A DNA stretch of 64,000 nucleotides, from the NCBI GenBank assembly GCA_036768475.1, contig DAIPMW010000001.1, forward strand, positions 186,001 through 250,000, in the 5' to 3' direction. This document shows, in pieces, positions 1-9,080 of this stretch. The position numbers and the translations under genes were made by a program. Source of the stretch: JAEUMD01 sp036768475 (GTDB taxonomy: Bacteria; Pseudomonadota; Alphaproteobacteria; Rhizobiales; Hyphomicrobiaceae). Below the pieces are notes generated by a model. That model was not told the DNA's origin. It was given only the letters and a program-made list of their open reading frames with translations, and searched no databases. Numbering within the stretch: the first letter of the stretch is position 1; each line of letters starts with the position of its first letter.

Positions 1-374
1 TCGAACCCATAACTTTCGAAGGCCTGCTTCAACGCCTCTGTTTTCATGATCCGTGTATAGACGGCCTCATCGGCGCTAACTGGGTCGATACCCTCTCGCT
101 CGCCTGCAGCGTTGGTATAGACGATCAGATCGACACCCGATCGCGCCGCCACAGCGTCGCGCCACGAGACGACCTCGCGGAAGTTCCAGCCGGTATCGAT
201 CATGAGCAGTGGGAATGGCGGCTTGGCCGGATAGAACGCCTTCATCGCCAGATGCAGCATCACACTGGAGTCCTTGCCGCCCGAATAGAGCAGGACCGGC
301 CTCCGAAACTCTGCTGCCACCTCACGCGTGATGTGGATGGCCTCTGCCTCGAGTGTCTTGAGAAATGCCGTCAT
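1..374 (-). CDS. cysD: CysD-like sulfate adenylyltransferase subunit 2 (partial, cut by left edge)
   Basis: The N-terminal 124 residues or so are visible; the rest lies beyond the left edge. CysD-family proteins catalyse the AMP-transfer half of ATP sulfurylase, making adenosine 5'-phosphosulfate together with the GTPase CysN. The sequence shows the PP-loop SGGKDSS at about residue 32, AFYPAKPPFPLL, DTGWNFRE and IMKTEALKQA, all in CysD order. It differs from housekeeping CysD, which usually reads YSIGKDS and DTTWKF, so it may be a specialised paralogue. It sits next to polysaccharide genes, which would fit PAPS supply for sulfating a surface glycan (inference). The start ATG at 374 has no strong ribosome binding site. 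The family is secure; the exact role is not. Confidence 0.8.
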   Translation of the reverse strand, partial: MTAFLKTLEAEAIHITREVAAEFRRPVLLYSGGKDSSVMLHLAMKAFYPAKPPFPLLMIDTGWNFREVVSWRDAVAARSGVDLIVYTNAAGEREGIDPVSADEAVYTRIMKTEALKQAFESYGF

Positions 375-690
375 GATCGCTCTTTTGGCAGGAAATCCAG
401 TTCTCAGAATAGGCCGACGGATCGCAACGCCGATCAGACTCCGTTAGCGGTGGCCATAGCACAATGGATGCACCGTTGCCTCGACCGAACCGATGAAAAT
501 CGGACCCACATTGTGCAAAAGTTGCGGCCGCTCCCGATGTCGGATTGACACAGAACGCCAAGGGTGGGGAAATAAACTCCCTGAACGGATAGTCCTCCCT
601 GAGGCCAACTGATCGGAGCTTGGCGTTTCGGCCCAAGTCCCCTCGTAAGCGAGACACAAAAAATCCGCCATCGCCCAAGGTTTGCCTTCC
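375..690. other. Intergenic region between divergent cysD and the O-antigen-ligase-type gene
   Basis: About 315 bases with no credible gene. It must hold promoters for the leftward cysD-like gene and the rightward polymerase/ligase gene. No convincing -35/-10 pair, repeat or hairpin was recognised here. Confidence 0.5.
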
Positions 691-2067
691 GTGCCAGAGC
701 CCTCCACCAATGATAGAACCTGGCTTCCACTGGAGACCGCGCAGAGCACACTCATCGCCATCACCGCGCTCACCGCAGCCGTTGCGCCACTGGGTCTCCC
801 GACCATGGTGGCCGTCCTGGCTCTAGTCACGCTCGCACAGAACTGGCGAGAGGATCTGTCACCTTCTGCAATCGCACGGATACGGATGCGAGACCCAGCG
901 GTTCTTGCAGCTATCACGTTTATCGTTTTTGCCACGGCAAGCACGACGTGGGCGCTACAGCCCCTTTACGCGCTCAAAAGCCTTGCACAAGCCGCATTGA
1001 CGGGTTTGGGCGCAATGTATGTCGCGGGCACATTGAGCCGGCAGTTGAGGCGGCCAGGCCAGACAAGGCGCATCAGGTTCGTTCGCGCAGCACCGCTCGC
1101 GACCCTTTTCATCGGCCTATATTTTCTCCTCGAATTTCTGACCGGCAACGGCGTGACGCTCTTTTTCGCACGCAACGTCCCGGGCCTCTTCGATGGTTTC
1201 GAGAACACCTTTATCTATGACGCCACCGGAGGGCTCGTCGGCTTGGACGAAAGTTACTTCAATAGGATCTCTGCCGCTCTCGTTTTGCTGACCATCGGCA
1301 TCGTCGCCGCGCTTCAGTTCTGGCCGCGCCGCGCATGGGGTTCAGCTTTTGGTGCGCTTGTCTGCATCGGCTCATTGGCTATTTGCCTCAAATCCGGCTC
1401 CGCAACCGCCCTTCTGGCTTTCGCACTTTCTGCACTGACATTCACTCTCGCACTCTGGTCATCAAAGCGGACCTCGCGATTGCTCCAAGTTGCATATCTG
1501 ATCGCGATCATCACAGCGATTCCACTCTCCATGCTCCCCAAGGCGCTGGACATCGACGAGAACCCCGCTCTGCCGCCGAGTTTTCGCGAACGTGTGATCA
1601 TCTGGAACGATGTTGCCGGGTTGGCGCTTGAGCGGCCATGGCTCGGAAACGGTGTGAAGTCTGTCAAATTCCTTCAGATACGGCCCAAGGTGCAGAGCGC
1701 GGCCGAAAACGCATCCAGCGACAGTTTGCGCACCTATGCCCATCCGCATAATGGATATCTGCAGGTATGGGTCGAGCTTGGCTTGGTGGGAGCAGCGTTG
1801 TTCGCTATCGCTGGCGCTTTGGCAATCAACGGCATTATGTTTCTGCCATACGCGATGCAGAAGTACGCACTCGCCCTCGCAACAGGAACATTGACCATGC
1901 TGGGGCCAGGTTGGGATCTGTGGCAACCATGGTTGATTGCGGCGATTGGTTTCGGCTGGATCGCTCTGATGTTGCTGCGTACCGAATTCGAGCTTGCCGA
2001 CAATAACCCAACGCCCTCGCTAAACGCAGCACGACCTCTTGCGGGTGCGTCGTCTTCAGCGCGGTAG
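691..2067 (+). CDS. O-antigen ligase / Wzy-type polysaccharide polymerase family membrane protein
   Basis: A polytopic inner-membrane protein of about 458 residues with some ten or more hydrophobic segments. Members of this family (Wzy_C / O-antigen ligase) either polymerise undecaprenyl-linked repeat units in the periplasm or ligate glycan to an acceptor. The diagnostic stretch is AHPHNGYLQVWVELGLVG near residue 350, preceded by a long periplasmic loop containing RPWLGNGVKS. Both GTG at 691 and an in-frame TTG at 682 could start it; I chose GTG because AAGG at 677-680 is better spaced from it. Its 3' end overlaps the tail of the convergent sugar transferase by 12 bases. Polymerase versus ligase cannot be decided from sequence; the neighbouring glycan genes favour polymerase. 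Confidence 0.8.
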   Translation: MPEPSTNDRTWLPLETAQSTLIAITALTAAVAPLGLPTMVAVLALVTLAQNWREDLSPSAIARIRMRDPAVLAAITFIVFATASTTWALQPLYALKSLAQAALTGLGAMYVAGTLSRQLRRPGQTRRIRFVRAAPLATLFIGLYFLLEFLTGNGVTLFFARNVPGLFDGFENTFIYDATGGLVGLDESYFNRISAALVLLTIGIVAALQFWPRRAWGSAFGALVCIGSLAICLKSGSATALLAFALSALTFTLALWSSKRTSRLLQVAYLIAIITAIPLSMLPKALDIDENPALPPSFRERVIIWNDVAGLALERPWLGNGVKSVKFLQIRPKVQSAAENASSDSLRTYAHPHNGYLQVWVELGLVGAALFAIAGALAINGIMFLPYAMQKYALALATGTLTMLGPGWDLWQPWLIAAIGFGWIALMLLRTEFELADNNPTPSLNAARPLAGASSSAR

Positions 2068-2625
2068 CCTGACTTTGGGGCGCAGTCGCGAGAGACCGGG
2101 AAGCGAGGCAAAGATCAAGCGCATATCCATCAGCGTATCCGCCCGCACCACATACTCCGCATCGACTTGAGCCAGCCTCTCTGGCTGTGACATGTCAATT
2201 CCATTAACCTGAGCCAATCCTGTAATGCCCGGATTTACACCAAAAATGCCAAGACTTCGCCGCGCCTCGATCAGCGCCGTCTGCGTTGGCAGGCACGGAC
2301 GCGGCCCCACCAGACTCATGTCGCCTGCGAGAACGTTGAGCAGTTGCGGCAGCTCGTCGAGCTTCGTCCTGCGCAGCACCCAGCCGACACGGGTGATATC
2401 CGACTGCATGGAATAATGGGTTGCGCGCTCGGGCGCACCGACATGCATCGAACGGAACTTCAGGCAGTCGAATACTCGCTCGTCACGGCCGACGCGCCTT
2501 TGTACGAACACGGCAGGCCCCCGCGAATCAAGCTTGATGGCGATTGAAATCACGATCGCCAATGGCCACAAAAGCACCGTCCCGCCGAGCGCGCCGGCAA
2601 GATCGAGGAAACGTTTCATCGACAT
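2056..2625 (-). CDS. Initiating sugar transferase (undecaprenyl-phosphate sugar-1-phosphate transferase)
   Basis: A 189-residue member of the bacterial sugar transferase family (PF02397; WcaJ/PglC/ExoY type), which moves a sugar-1-phosphate from a nucleotide sugar to undecaprenyl phosphate and so starts a repeat unit. It has one N-terminal membrane helix (about residues 5-28), then FVQRRVGRD, CLKFRSM, the DELPQLLNVLAGDMSLVGPRP block at about 90-110 and PGITGLAQVNG. The length matches the short monotopic form, without the extra helices of WcaJ. The start at 2625 follows a GGGGGAAG ribosome binding site; an in-frame start seven codons upstream is less likely. It lies 79 bases downstream of the GT4 gene on the same strand, probably one operon. 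Confidence 0.9.
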   Translation of the reverse strand: MSMKRFLDLAGALGGTVLLWPLAIVISIAIKLDSRGPAVFVQRRVGRDERVFDCLKFRSMHVGAPERATHYSMQSDITRVGWVLRRTKLDELPQLLNVLAGDMSLVGPRPCLPTQTALIEARRSLGIFGVNPGITGLAQVNGIDMSQPERLAQVDAEYVVRADTLMDMRLIFASLPGLSRLRPKVRLPR

Positions 2626-2704
2626 GTCTTCCCCCGCCCAGCGCAAAATGCCCGCAAGGCATCCCTCAGTTCAAGGTTCGGGCGCGAGATGCGCAAAGAA
2701 CACG

Positions 2705-3832
2705 TCAGCCCGGCCTGCGGCCCAGTTCGTCATAGAACTTCTCGACGATCTTCCAATTGTAATCATGCGTGTAGGAACGAAGCACGGCTTGCCGAGCCCT
2801 TAGCCCCATCTGCTCCAGATCGCTCCGCCCGCATACCTCGAGCAAAGTATCGGCCAGAGCGACCGAAGAATTTGGCGCCACGCACCAGCCGCCTGTTGCC
2901 TCCGCAACAACCCTGCACCCTGGCACGCGCGTGGTAATGATCGGGCGACCGCATGCCGCCGCCTCGATCAGCGATTTGGGTAATCCCTCGCCACCCCGTG
3001 AAGGCAGCATCGCCAAATGATGGGATGCCCATAACGCGTTGATGTCGTGCACCCGGCCCACCCAGCGAACGCCGCCGTCCTCCTCGAATGCCCGCAGCTG
3101 AACCTCGCTTAGCGCTCTCGGATTATCGCCATCGAGCGGGCCGGCCAGCGTTAACGTCACGTTCGCCCCTCGCGCTCGTGCGAGCCTCACCGCCGCGACC
3201 GCGGTGTCGATCCCTTTCGACCAGATCATACGGGCAACCAGAGCGACGCGGAGAGGCCCGCGCGGCGGCATCGGCGACACCTTGAAATCGTCAGGATCGA
3301 CCCCGGCCCCACCGAGCACCGTGGCACGCGATTGGCGAATCGCCGCCGACAAGCCATAGGCGTCGAGATCCTCGTCGTTTTCCGCCAGCCAGCGAACCCC
3401 GGGACCATCCGCAAAGGCCGTGCAGACGAGCCGCGATGCGCCACGTATAAGGTGGGCGCGAGGCGATCGCGCTGCGGCCGAGTAACCGCGCCCCGTTATG
3501 GTGTAGACACCGCGCCGCAGACCTGCCCTGCGACCAGCCATACTTCCGACCAGAATGCCGAACAGTCCGAAGCCATGCAGCAGCGATTCCGGACGTCGCC
3601 GCAGTTCCTGCGCGACGAGTGCGCTGGCACTGCCGTAGTCCGCAGGTGCAAGCCGTCCTCGGCGTGTCGGCAGCTCGATGAGCTCAAGCCCTTCGCCTGC
3701 CAAGGCATCGCGCGCCGCATTGATATGCGTCGCAAGCGCGACATCCCAGCCGATAAGCTTGGCCCGACGTGCAAGAAAGAGAAAGTGCGATTGGAAGAAC
3801 CAATCGACGTTGGCAAGAAAAACGATCCGCAT
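2705..3832 (-). CDS. Family 4 glycosyltransferase
   Basis: A GT-B fold glycosyltransferase of 375 residues, expected to add a sugar to the lipid-linked repeat unit on the cytoplasmic face. The N-terminal domain opens with MRIVFLANVDWFF. The C-terminal donor-binding domain shows VALVARMIWSKGIDTAV near residue 197 and the EX7E-type block EGLPKSLIEAAACGRPIITT near 283-302. Sugar specificity cannot be read. The frame stays open upstream to a start at 3919, but those 29 residues are not family-like, so I start at the ATG at 3832; an AGGAGG lies a little far upstream. Neighbours on the same strand are the dehydratase (3950-5893) and the initiating transferase. Confidence 0.87.
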   Translation of the reverse strand: MRIVFLANVDWFFQSHFLFLARRAKLIGWDVALATHINAARDALAGEGLELIELPTRRGRLAPADYGSASALVAQELRRRPESLLHGFGLFGILVGSMAGRRAGLRRGVYTITGRGYSAAARSPRAHLIRGASRLVCTAFADGPGVRWLAENDEDLDAYGLSAAIRQSRATVLGGAGVDPDDFKVSPMPPRGPLRVALVARMIWSKGIDTAVAAVRLARARGANVTLTLAGPLDGDNPRALSEVQLRAFEEDGGVRWVGRVHDINALWASHHLAMLPSRGGEGLPKSLIEAAACGRPIITTRVPGCRVVAEATGGWCVAPNSSVALADTLLEVCGRSDLEQMGLRARQAVLRSYTHDYNWKIVEKFYDELGRRPG

Positions 3833-3949
3833 GGTACGCGCAGCGACCTGATCGCCCTCCTCTTGGCTATCCGCCGGACCGGTTGCCGACGCCGTTATGA
3901 CGACCCCGCCGCGCCGCAACGCGTACGAAGCAAAAAGTAGACCGCACCT

Positions 3950-5893
3950 CTATTGCAGCATGAGCTCGCCGTCCGCTGCGGAATTGGCTTGGCTCACAGG
4001 CGGCGCGGCGTAGCCTTCGACGATCCGTTCCAGCGTCGCCAGAGCAAATGACACTTGGCGCATGCTTACCGCCGTCTTCAGGTTCTCCAGTCCACTGGCA
4101 AGAGCCAGCGCGTCGAGCTCCGGCTCGTGCGACTTCCAGATCTCCGGATGCAGCGTGGAAGAAATGCTGTGCTCCGACAGCACGAGTTCTTCGACCAGCT
4201 TCTCCCCAGCCCTAAGACCGATGTACTTGAGTTCGATGTCGCCCTCAGGATTGTCTGCAGTCCGTTCCTCGTAGCCCAGAAGTCTGATCATCGACCGCGC
4301 CAACTGGGCGATCTTCACCGGTTCGCCCATGTCGAGCACGAATACCTCCCCGCCCTCGGCCATTGCCGCGGCCTGCAGCACGAGATTGGTCGCCTCGCTC
4401 AGGGACATGAAATAGCGAACCACGTTCGGATCGGTGATCGTTACCGGGCCGCCAGCCCGTATCTGGTTGCGGAACAGCCCGAACACCGACCCCGAGCTCT
4501 CAAGGACGTTGCCAAACCGAACGACAGTGAAAATGGTGCTGCTTGCCTCGTTGGCGAGGGCCTGCACCACCAGTTCCGCCACTCTTTTGGTTGCGCCCAT
4601 CACGTTCTTCGGACGCACCGCCTTGTCGGAAGAAACCAGCACGAAGCGCTTCACGCCATGTCCCATGCAAACACGCGCCAGACTCTCGGTCGCAAGCGCG
4701 TTGTTCGATATGCCGGCCAGTGGATGCTCTTCGACAATCGGAACATGCTTGTACCCCGCAGCATGGAACACCACGTTCACGTCATTGCCGCTCAGGACAT
4801 CGCTAACGAGACTGGCATCACCGATGGAACCGAGGACCTTGACGAGTTCCGGCGGCGATTCCATCGCGGCCATCGCGGCGAGACACTCATTCTCGACCTT
4901 GAAAATTGCGAACTCGGATTGCTCCAGCAGAACAAGGCGACGAGGCGCCAGTTGGATGGCGTGAAGCGCAATTTGCGCGCCGATCGAGCCACCAGCGCCA
5001 GTAACCATGACGCTCTTGCCGCTGATCGCCGCAGCGAGCAGCGCCCGATCGGGTGGGGCTTCCGCCCTGCCAAGCAGATCGCGGCCCTCAACGCCCCGCA
5101 ACTGCGCAAGGTTGACGCGCCCCAGTGCGAGCGATTCAAGATCCGGCATGACGCGGACGCGCAGATTGAACCTTTCCAAATCGCCAAGCACGCTGCGGTG
5201 TTCCGCCACCGATTGTCGAGTTGCCGCAATATAGATCTCCTCGACACCATACGCTTCGACGAGCGATGGAATGCGGTCGGGTCTGTAGACCTTGTGGCGC
5301 TCGATGAACCGGCCGGCCATCGTATTCTTGTCATCGATGTAGCCGATCAGCTTGCGGGTATTGCTGCGACTGGTAACCTTACCGAGTTGGATGGCTTCAG
5401 CCCCCACCCCATAGATGAGCACCGGGATGAGAGCTTGTGGCTGCCGCCAGCGTCGGCGTATGTCGATCCTGATCGTGCGGAACAGAGCTGCCGCCATCAC
5501 GCGAAGCAGAACCACCGCCCCGGTCCCGGCAGGAATGTAGGCGAGCACCACCGAGCGTGGCACGCCATGCTGCCCGAACAGCAGCAGAAGCATCGACCAG
5601 AGCGCCGCTGAAATCGCCACGCATACCCCCAGCCGCAAGCCGCCATGAATCCCGAGGTATCGCGCAACAATGTGATAGCAGCGAAAAGCCAGAAATACGC
5701 CGATCGTCAGCAGCGGACCCATGACGATCATCAGGGCCGTCTCAAGCCGCTCTGGCGCAAACACGGCCCAATAACGCAGGCAGAGAAGTATCCACACGGT
5801 TGCAAGCAGCAGCACAAAGTCGGCAGACGCCAGTACGATCCGGCGCTTACGTCGCGGTAGGACTGCTACGACACGCAAAAGCCCTTCGAACAA
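3950..5893 (-). CDS. Membrane-bound nucleotide-sugar 4,6-dehydratase (CapD/WbpM/PglF family)
   Basis: A 647-residue protein with about four N-terminal membrane helices (roughly residues 20-130), a CoA-binding-like Rossmann domain (about 150-280) and a C-terminal short-chain dehydrogenase domain of the polysaccharide-biosynthesis type (PF02719). The NAD motif GAGGSIG is at about 298 and the family block SSDKAVRPKNVMGATKR at about 418. Relatives convert UDP-GlcNAc to the 4-keto-6-deoxy sugar, the first step toward QuiNAc, FucNAc or bacillosamine units. Length and layout match WbpM and PglF closely. It probably heads the leftward glycan operon that continues with the GT4 and initiating transferase genes. 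Confidence 0.9.
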   Translation of the reverse strand: MFEGLLRVVAVLPRRKRRIVLASADFVLLLATVWILLCLRYWAVFAPERLETALMIVMGPLLTIGVFLAFRCYHIVARYLGIHGGLRLGVCVAISAALWSMLLLLFGQHGVPRSVVLAYIPAGTGAVVLLRVMAAALFRTIRIDIRRRWRQPQALIPVLIYGVGAEAIQLGKVTSRSNTRKLIGYIDDKNTMAGRFIERHKVYRPDRIPSLVEAYGVEEIYIAATRQSVAEHRSVLGDLERFNLRVRVMPDLESLALGRVNLAQLRGVEGRDLLGRAEAPPDRALLAAAISGKSVMVTGAGGSIGAQIALHAIQLAPRRLVLLEQSEFAIFKVENECLAAMAAMESPPELVKVLGSIGDASLVSDVLSGNDVNVVFHAAGYKHVPIVEEHPLAGISNNALATESLARVCMGHGVKRFVLVSSDKAVRPKNVMGATKRVAELVVQALANEASSTIFTVVRFGNVLESSGSVFGLFRNQIRAGGPVTITDPNVVRYFMSLSEATNLVLQAAAMAEGGEVFVLDMGEPVKIAQLARSMIRLLGYEERTADNPEGDIELKYIGLRAGEKLVEELVLSEHSISSTLHPEIWKSHEPELDALALASGLENLKTAVSMRQVSFALATLERIVEGYAAPPVSQANSAADGELMLQ

Positions 5894-6343
5894 AGAGCAT
5901 CCCCCGCTACGACCCGATCAGGGCACCCAAAAGACCGCACGACGAACGCTACGGTCCCCATTCCCCATTGCGTACGGACCGAAAAAAGAATTAGCCGCCC
6001 TCCCGCCACGCCCCGATCAGCCACAACATCCGTTTACGGACTATAGCTGCCGCGGCTGGCGCCGGAACCTGATATAAATCTGGCTAACCCCTTCTCATTC
6101 TGGGCGATTGAGGCGGAAGAGCAGTACGTGCAGAGATATAATATATACTAATATCTAGGATGAGTACAGATAAACTATTTCCATCATTCGACATTGGCTC
6201 TGGTCGAAATGACGGCATGTGATTTGCTTGTTTTCATAGCCTGGGCGAGGAGTTGAGCCATCGCAGGGGCAACCGTCCCGAACCGCCCTATAATTGGCCC
6301 TTACCAGCCCGCAGCCCCAACAGAATTGTGCAAGGTGCCCAGC
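5894..6343. promoter_or_regulatory. Divergent intergenic region between the dehydratase and manC, AT-rich core
   Basis: About 450 bases between two divergent genes. The centre (roughly 6120-6180) is strikingly AT-rich against the surrounding sequence. It contains TATAAT at 6137-6142 and an inverted repeat AGATAT (6134-6139) / ATATCT (6151-6156) with an 11-base spacer. No well-spaced -35 box was found for the TATAAT. The region plausibly carries both promoters and operator sites for polysaccharide regulation; that is inference. Confidence 0.4.
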
Positions 6344-7801
6344 ATGATCGATCGACCACCTGTGATCTACCCTGTCATCCTTTCAGGTGGATCGGGAACG
6401 CGGCTCTGGCCGCTATCGCGGGCGATGCACCCCAAACAGTTCATCCACTTTTTCAATGGCCAGGGGGCGAGCTTCCTCGGCGCAACCCTGCGTCGTCTCG
6501 CCCCTGGCAAAGGTTTCGCCGCACCGATCCTGATGTGCAACAACGACCACCGGTTCTTGGTCCGCGAGGAGCTCCACAAGGCCGGCATCGAGCCCAAGGC
6601 AATCATTCTTGAGCCGACAGCCCGCAATACGGCTCCCGCCATCGCGGTGGCCGCACTTGCAGCGTGCACAGACAACCGTGATGCGATCATCGCCGTCATG
6701 CCGTCCGATCATATCGTCAAGGATGAGGCGACATTCGTTGACGCGGTCCTGCGGGCCGCATCGATAGCAGCAACCGGACGACTCGTACTGTTCGGCATTA
6801 AGCCGGTCGAGCCCCACACTGGATATGGCTACATCCGCCGCGGCGATGCCATCCAGGGCTTCGCAGGGCGCGCCTATGCCGTTGGCGGCTTCACAGAGAA
6901 GCCGGATCGCGCCACCGCCGAGAATTATCTGTCGAGCGAAGACTACTTCTGGAACAGCGGCATTTTTGTCCTGCACGCCGCTACTTTCCTTGACGAGATG
7001 GCGCGACTGGCGCCCGACATTCTCGATGCCGCGCGCACGGCCTACGCAAAACGTACCCAGGACATTGGCTTTGAACGTCTGGAACCTGCTGCCTTCGCCC
7101 GGTCCCCCGCCATTTCCATTGACTATGCGGTGATGGAGAAGACGAGCCGGGCAGCCATGCTGCCCATCGACGTCGGCTGGAACGACGTCGGCTCCTGGTC
7201 GTCGCTGTGGGAAATCGCCCCGCGCGACGAGAAGGGCAACTATGCGAACAGCGATGCAATACTGGAGGATACCACCAACTGCTACGTTCATTCCGAACGC
7301 TCACTTGTCTCCACCATCGGTGTCCACGATCTCGTCATCGTCGACACCCCCGATGCTCTGCTGGTTGCCGATCGCAATCGCGCCCAGGACGTGTCAAAGG
7401 TGGTCGAGCATCTCAAGCGAAGCAATCGCAAGGAGCATGAGCAGCATCTGCGCAATCTGCGCCCGTGGGGATTCTTCGAGACGCTGTCGCTCGAACCGCG
7501 CTTTCAGGTGAAGATGCTGCACGTCAAGCCGGGCGGCAAGCTGTCCATGCAGATGCACCATCACCGCTCCGAGCACTGGATCGTCGTCAAGGGCACAGCA
7601 AGAGTCGTCATCGGCGACGAGGAGAAGCTCGTTCGCGAGAACGAAAGCGTCTACATTTTCGCCACACAGTGGCACCGCCTCGAAAACCCGGGCAAGGTAC
7701 CGCTCGAAATCATCGAGGTGCAGATTGGCACCTATCTCGGCGAGGATGACATCATCCGCGCAGACGATGTCTACAACCGCTCCGCCGACGAAACGAAATA
7801 G
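6344..7801 (+). CDS. manC: Mannose-1-phosphate guanylyltransferase / mannose-6-phosphate isomerase
   Basis: A bifunctional type II enzyme of 485 residues that makes mannose-6-phosphate from fructose-6-phosphate and GDP-mannose from mannose-1-phosphate. The nucleotidyltransferase signature GGSGTRLWPLSR lies at about residues 15-26, with FTEKPD and EAYWNSGIF-type equivalents (DYFWNSGIFVL) downstream. A C-terminal cupin begins with RPWGFFE near 372 and has the metal-binding HHHRSEHW near 405. Full family length, like AlgA/XanB. The start at 6344 follows AAGGTG with good spacing. It supplies GDP-mannose to the neighbouring glycan genes. A phosphomannomutase is needed but not present in this window. 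Confidence 0.93.
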   Translation: MIDRPPVIYPVILSGGSGTRLWPLSRAMHPKQFIHFFNGQGASFLGATLRRLAPGKGFAAPILMCNNDHRFLVREELHKAGIEPKAIILEPTARNTAPAIAVAALAACTDNRDAIIAVMPSDHIVKDEATFVDAVLRAASIAATGRLVLFGIKPVEPHTGYGYIRRGDAIQGFAGRAYAVGGFTEKPDRATAENYLSSEDYFWNSGIFVLHAATFLDEMARLAPDILDAARTAYAKRTQDIGFERLEPAAFARSPAISIDYAVMEKTSRAAMLPIDVGWNDVGSWSSLWEIAPRDEKGNYANSDAILEDTTNCYVHSERSLVSTIGVHDLVIVDTPDALLVADRNRAQDVSKVVEHLKRSNRKEHEQHLRNLRPWGFFETLSLEPRFQVKMLHVKPGGKLSMQMHHHRSEHWIVVKGTARVVIGDEEKLVRENESVYIFATQWHRLENPGKVPLEIIEVQIGTYLGEDDIIRADDVYNRSADETK

Positions 7802-7830
7802 GAGTGGCCGGCCGGCCGCAAAGATCGCGA

Positions 7831-7864
7831 ACAGGGCCGGGGCGGATTTCTGCCTCGGCCCTGT
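7831..7864 (+). terminator. Strong hairpin downstream of manC
   Basis: A 13-base-pair stem (7831-7843 with 7852-7864, one G-T wobble) closes an 8-base loop, 29 bases after the manC stop. No U-run follows, so it may be a Rho-dependent stop, an RNA-stabilising 3' structure or a partial attenuator before the epimerase gene. Confidence 0.5.
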
Positions 7865-7968
7865 CTATTGAACACCCCCAGCCGACGGCGCACCGCCCAC
7901 AGCTTGCCATCGCCGGCTGATGCCACTACCAAACGGAGAAAGACCTGAGACAAATCCGGAACTGACCC

Positions 7969-8994
7969 ATGGCTGCGGACCCCACCGAGCACCCGATTCT
8001 CGTTACCGGCGTAGCCGGATTCATCGGTATGTACGTCGCCAAGGCGCTGATCGAGGCGGGAGAGAACGTCGTCGGAATCGATAATCTCAACGCCTATTAC
8101 GATCCTTCGCTCAAGCGGGCACGCCTCGAAGTTATCCGCAGCCCCCGCTTTGCCTTCCATGAGTTCGACCTGGCGCAGCGCGACACCGTCGAGCGCTTCT
8201 TCAAGGAGGTCACGCCCCGTATCGTAATCCATCTGGCCGCGCAGGCGGGCGTACGATACTCCCTCATCAATCCCGCCGCCTACATCGATTCGAATCTTGT
8301 AGCCTTCGGCAACATCCTCGAAGGCTGTCGCCACAACAACGTGCAGCATCTGGTCTATGCGTCATCGAGTTCCGTCTACGGGACCAACGTCAAGATGCCA
8401 TTCTCCGTGCACGACAACGTCGACCATCCCGTCAGCCTCTATGCCGCCACCAAGAAGGCAAACGAGTTGATGGCTCATACCTACTCACACCTGTACGGAC
8501 TGCCGACCACCGGCCTGCGCTTCTTCACCGTCTATGGCCCCTGGGGACGGCCTGATATGGCACCAATGCTGTTTACGAAGGCGATTCTTGAAGGCAAGCC
8601 GATCGATGTCTTCAATGAAGGCAGGATGTCGCGCGATTTCACCTTCATCGACGACATCGTGACCGGCGTCATGCGTGTCGCAGCCCAACCGGCCCGTCCA
8701 TCGGAGAATTATGATCCCGCCAATCCCGACCCGGGCTTGAGCCACGCGCCCTACCGCGTCTACAACATTGGCAACAACACGCCGGTGCCGCTCATGACAT
8801 TTATAGAGACACTTGAAAAGGCGATCGGCCGCGAGGCCGTCAAGAACATGAAGCCAATGCAGCTAGGTGACGTTCCCGCAACCTATGCCGATATCGATGA
8901 CCTTGTGCGCGATTTTGGCTATCGGCCGCGCACCGATCTCGTCGACGGCATCAAGGCGTTTGTGGACTGGTACCGCGACTTCTATAAAGTCTGA
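7969..8994 (+). CDS. UDP-glucuronate 4-epimerase
   Basis: An extended short-chain dehydrogenase of 341 residues that interconverts UDP-glucuronate and UDP-galacturonate using bound NAD. It shows the nucleotide-binding TGVAGFIG at 14-21, DNLNAYYDP, HLAAQAGVRYS, the serine region YASSSSVYG, the catalytic YAATK at about 157-161 and RFFTVYGPWGRPDMA, the last typical of the CapI/LspL/Gla epimerases rather than GalE. C-terminal DVPATYADIDDL is also typical. It is co-directional with manC, 167 bases away. Likely role: supply of galacturonate to the surface polysaccharide or to lipopolysaccharide core. Confidence 0.9.
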   Translation: MAADPTEHPILVTGVAGFIGMYVAKALIEAGENVVGIDNLNAYYDPSLKRARLEVIRSPRFAFHEFDLAQRDTVERFFKEVTPRIVIHLAAQAGVRYSLINPAAYIDSNLVAFGNILEGCRHNNVQHLVYASSSSVYGTNVKMPFSVHDNVDHPVSLYAATKKANELMAHTYSHLYGLPTTGLRFFTVYGPWGRPDMAPMLFTKAILEGKPIDVFNEGRMSRDFTFIDDIVTGVMRVAAQPARPSENYDPANPDPGLSHAPYRVYNIGNNTPVPLMTFIETLEKAIGREAVKNMKPMQLGDVPATYADIDDLVRDFGYRPRTDLVDGIKAFVDWYRDFYKV

Positions 8995-9080
8995 CGCCAC
9001 AATGGTCAGCTGCGACTCAACTTACGCAGGTCCAGCAGAGTCCGCCGCCGCTGGCACTTTGAGGCATCCGCCTAAATCGC

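Noticed and set aside
4055..5611. Long open frame on the plus strand opposite the nucleotide-sugar dehydratase
   Set aside because: It lies wholly within a clear dehydratase gene, is rich in His/Arg/Asp as antisense frames of GC-rich genes are, and shows no domain.
6137..6142. TATAAT as a defined manC promoter
   Set aside because: The nearest -35-like hexamer (TTGAGG) is 23 bases away, too far for a normal promoter, so only the region is annotated.
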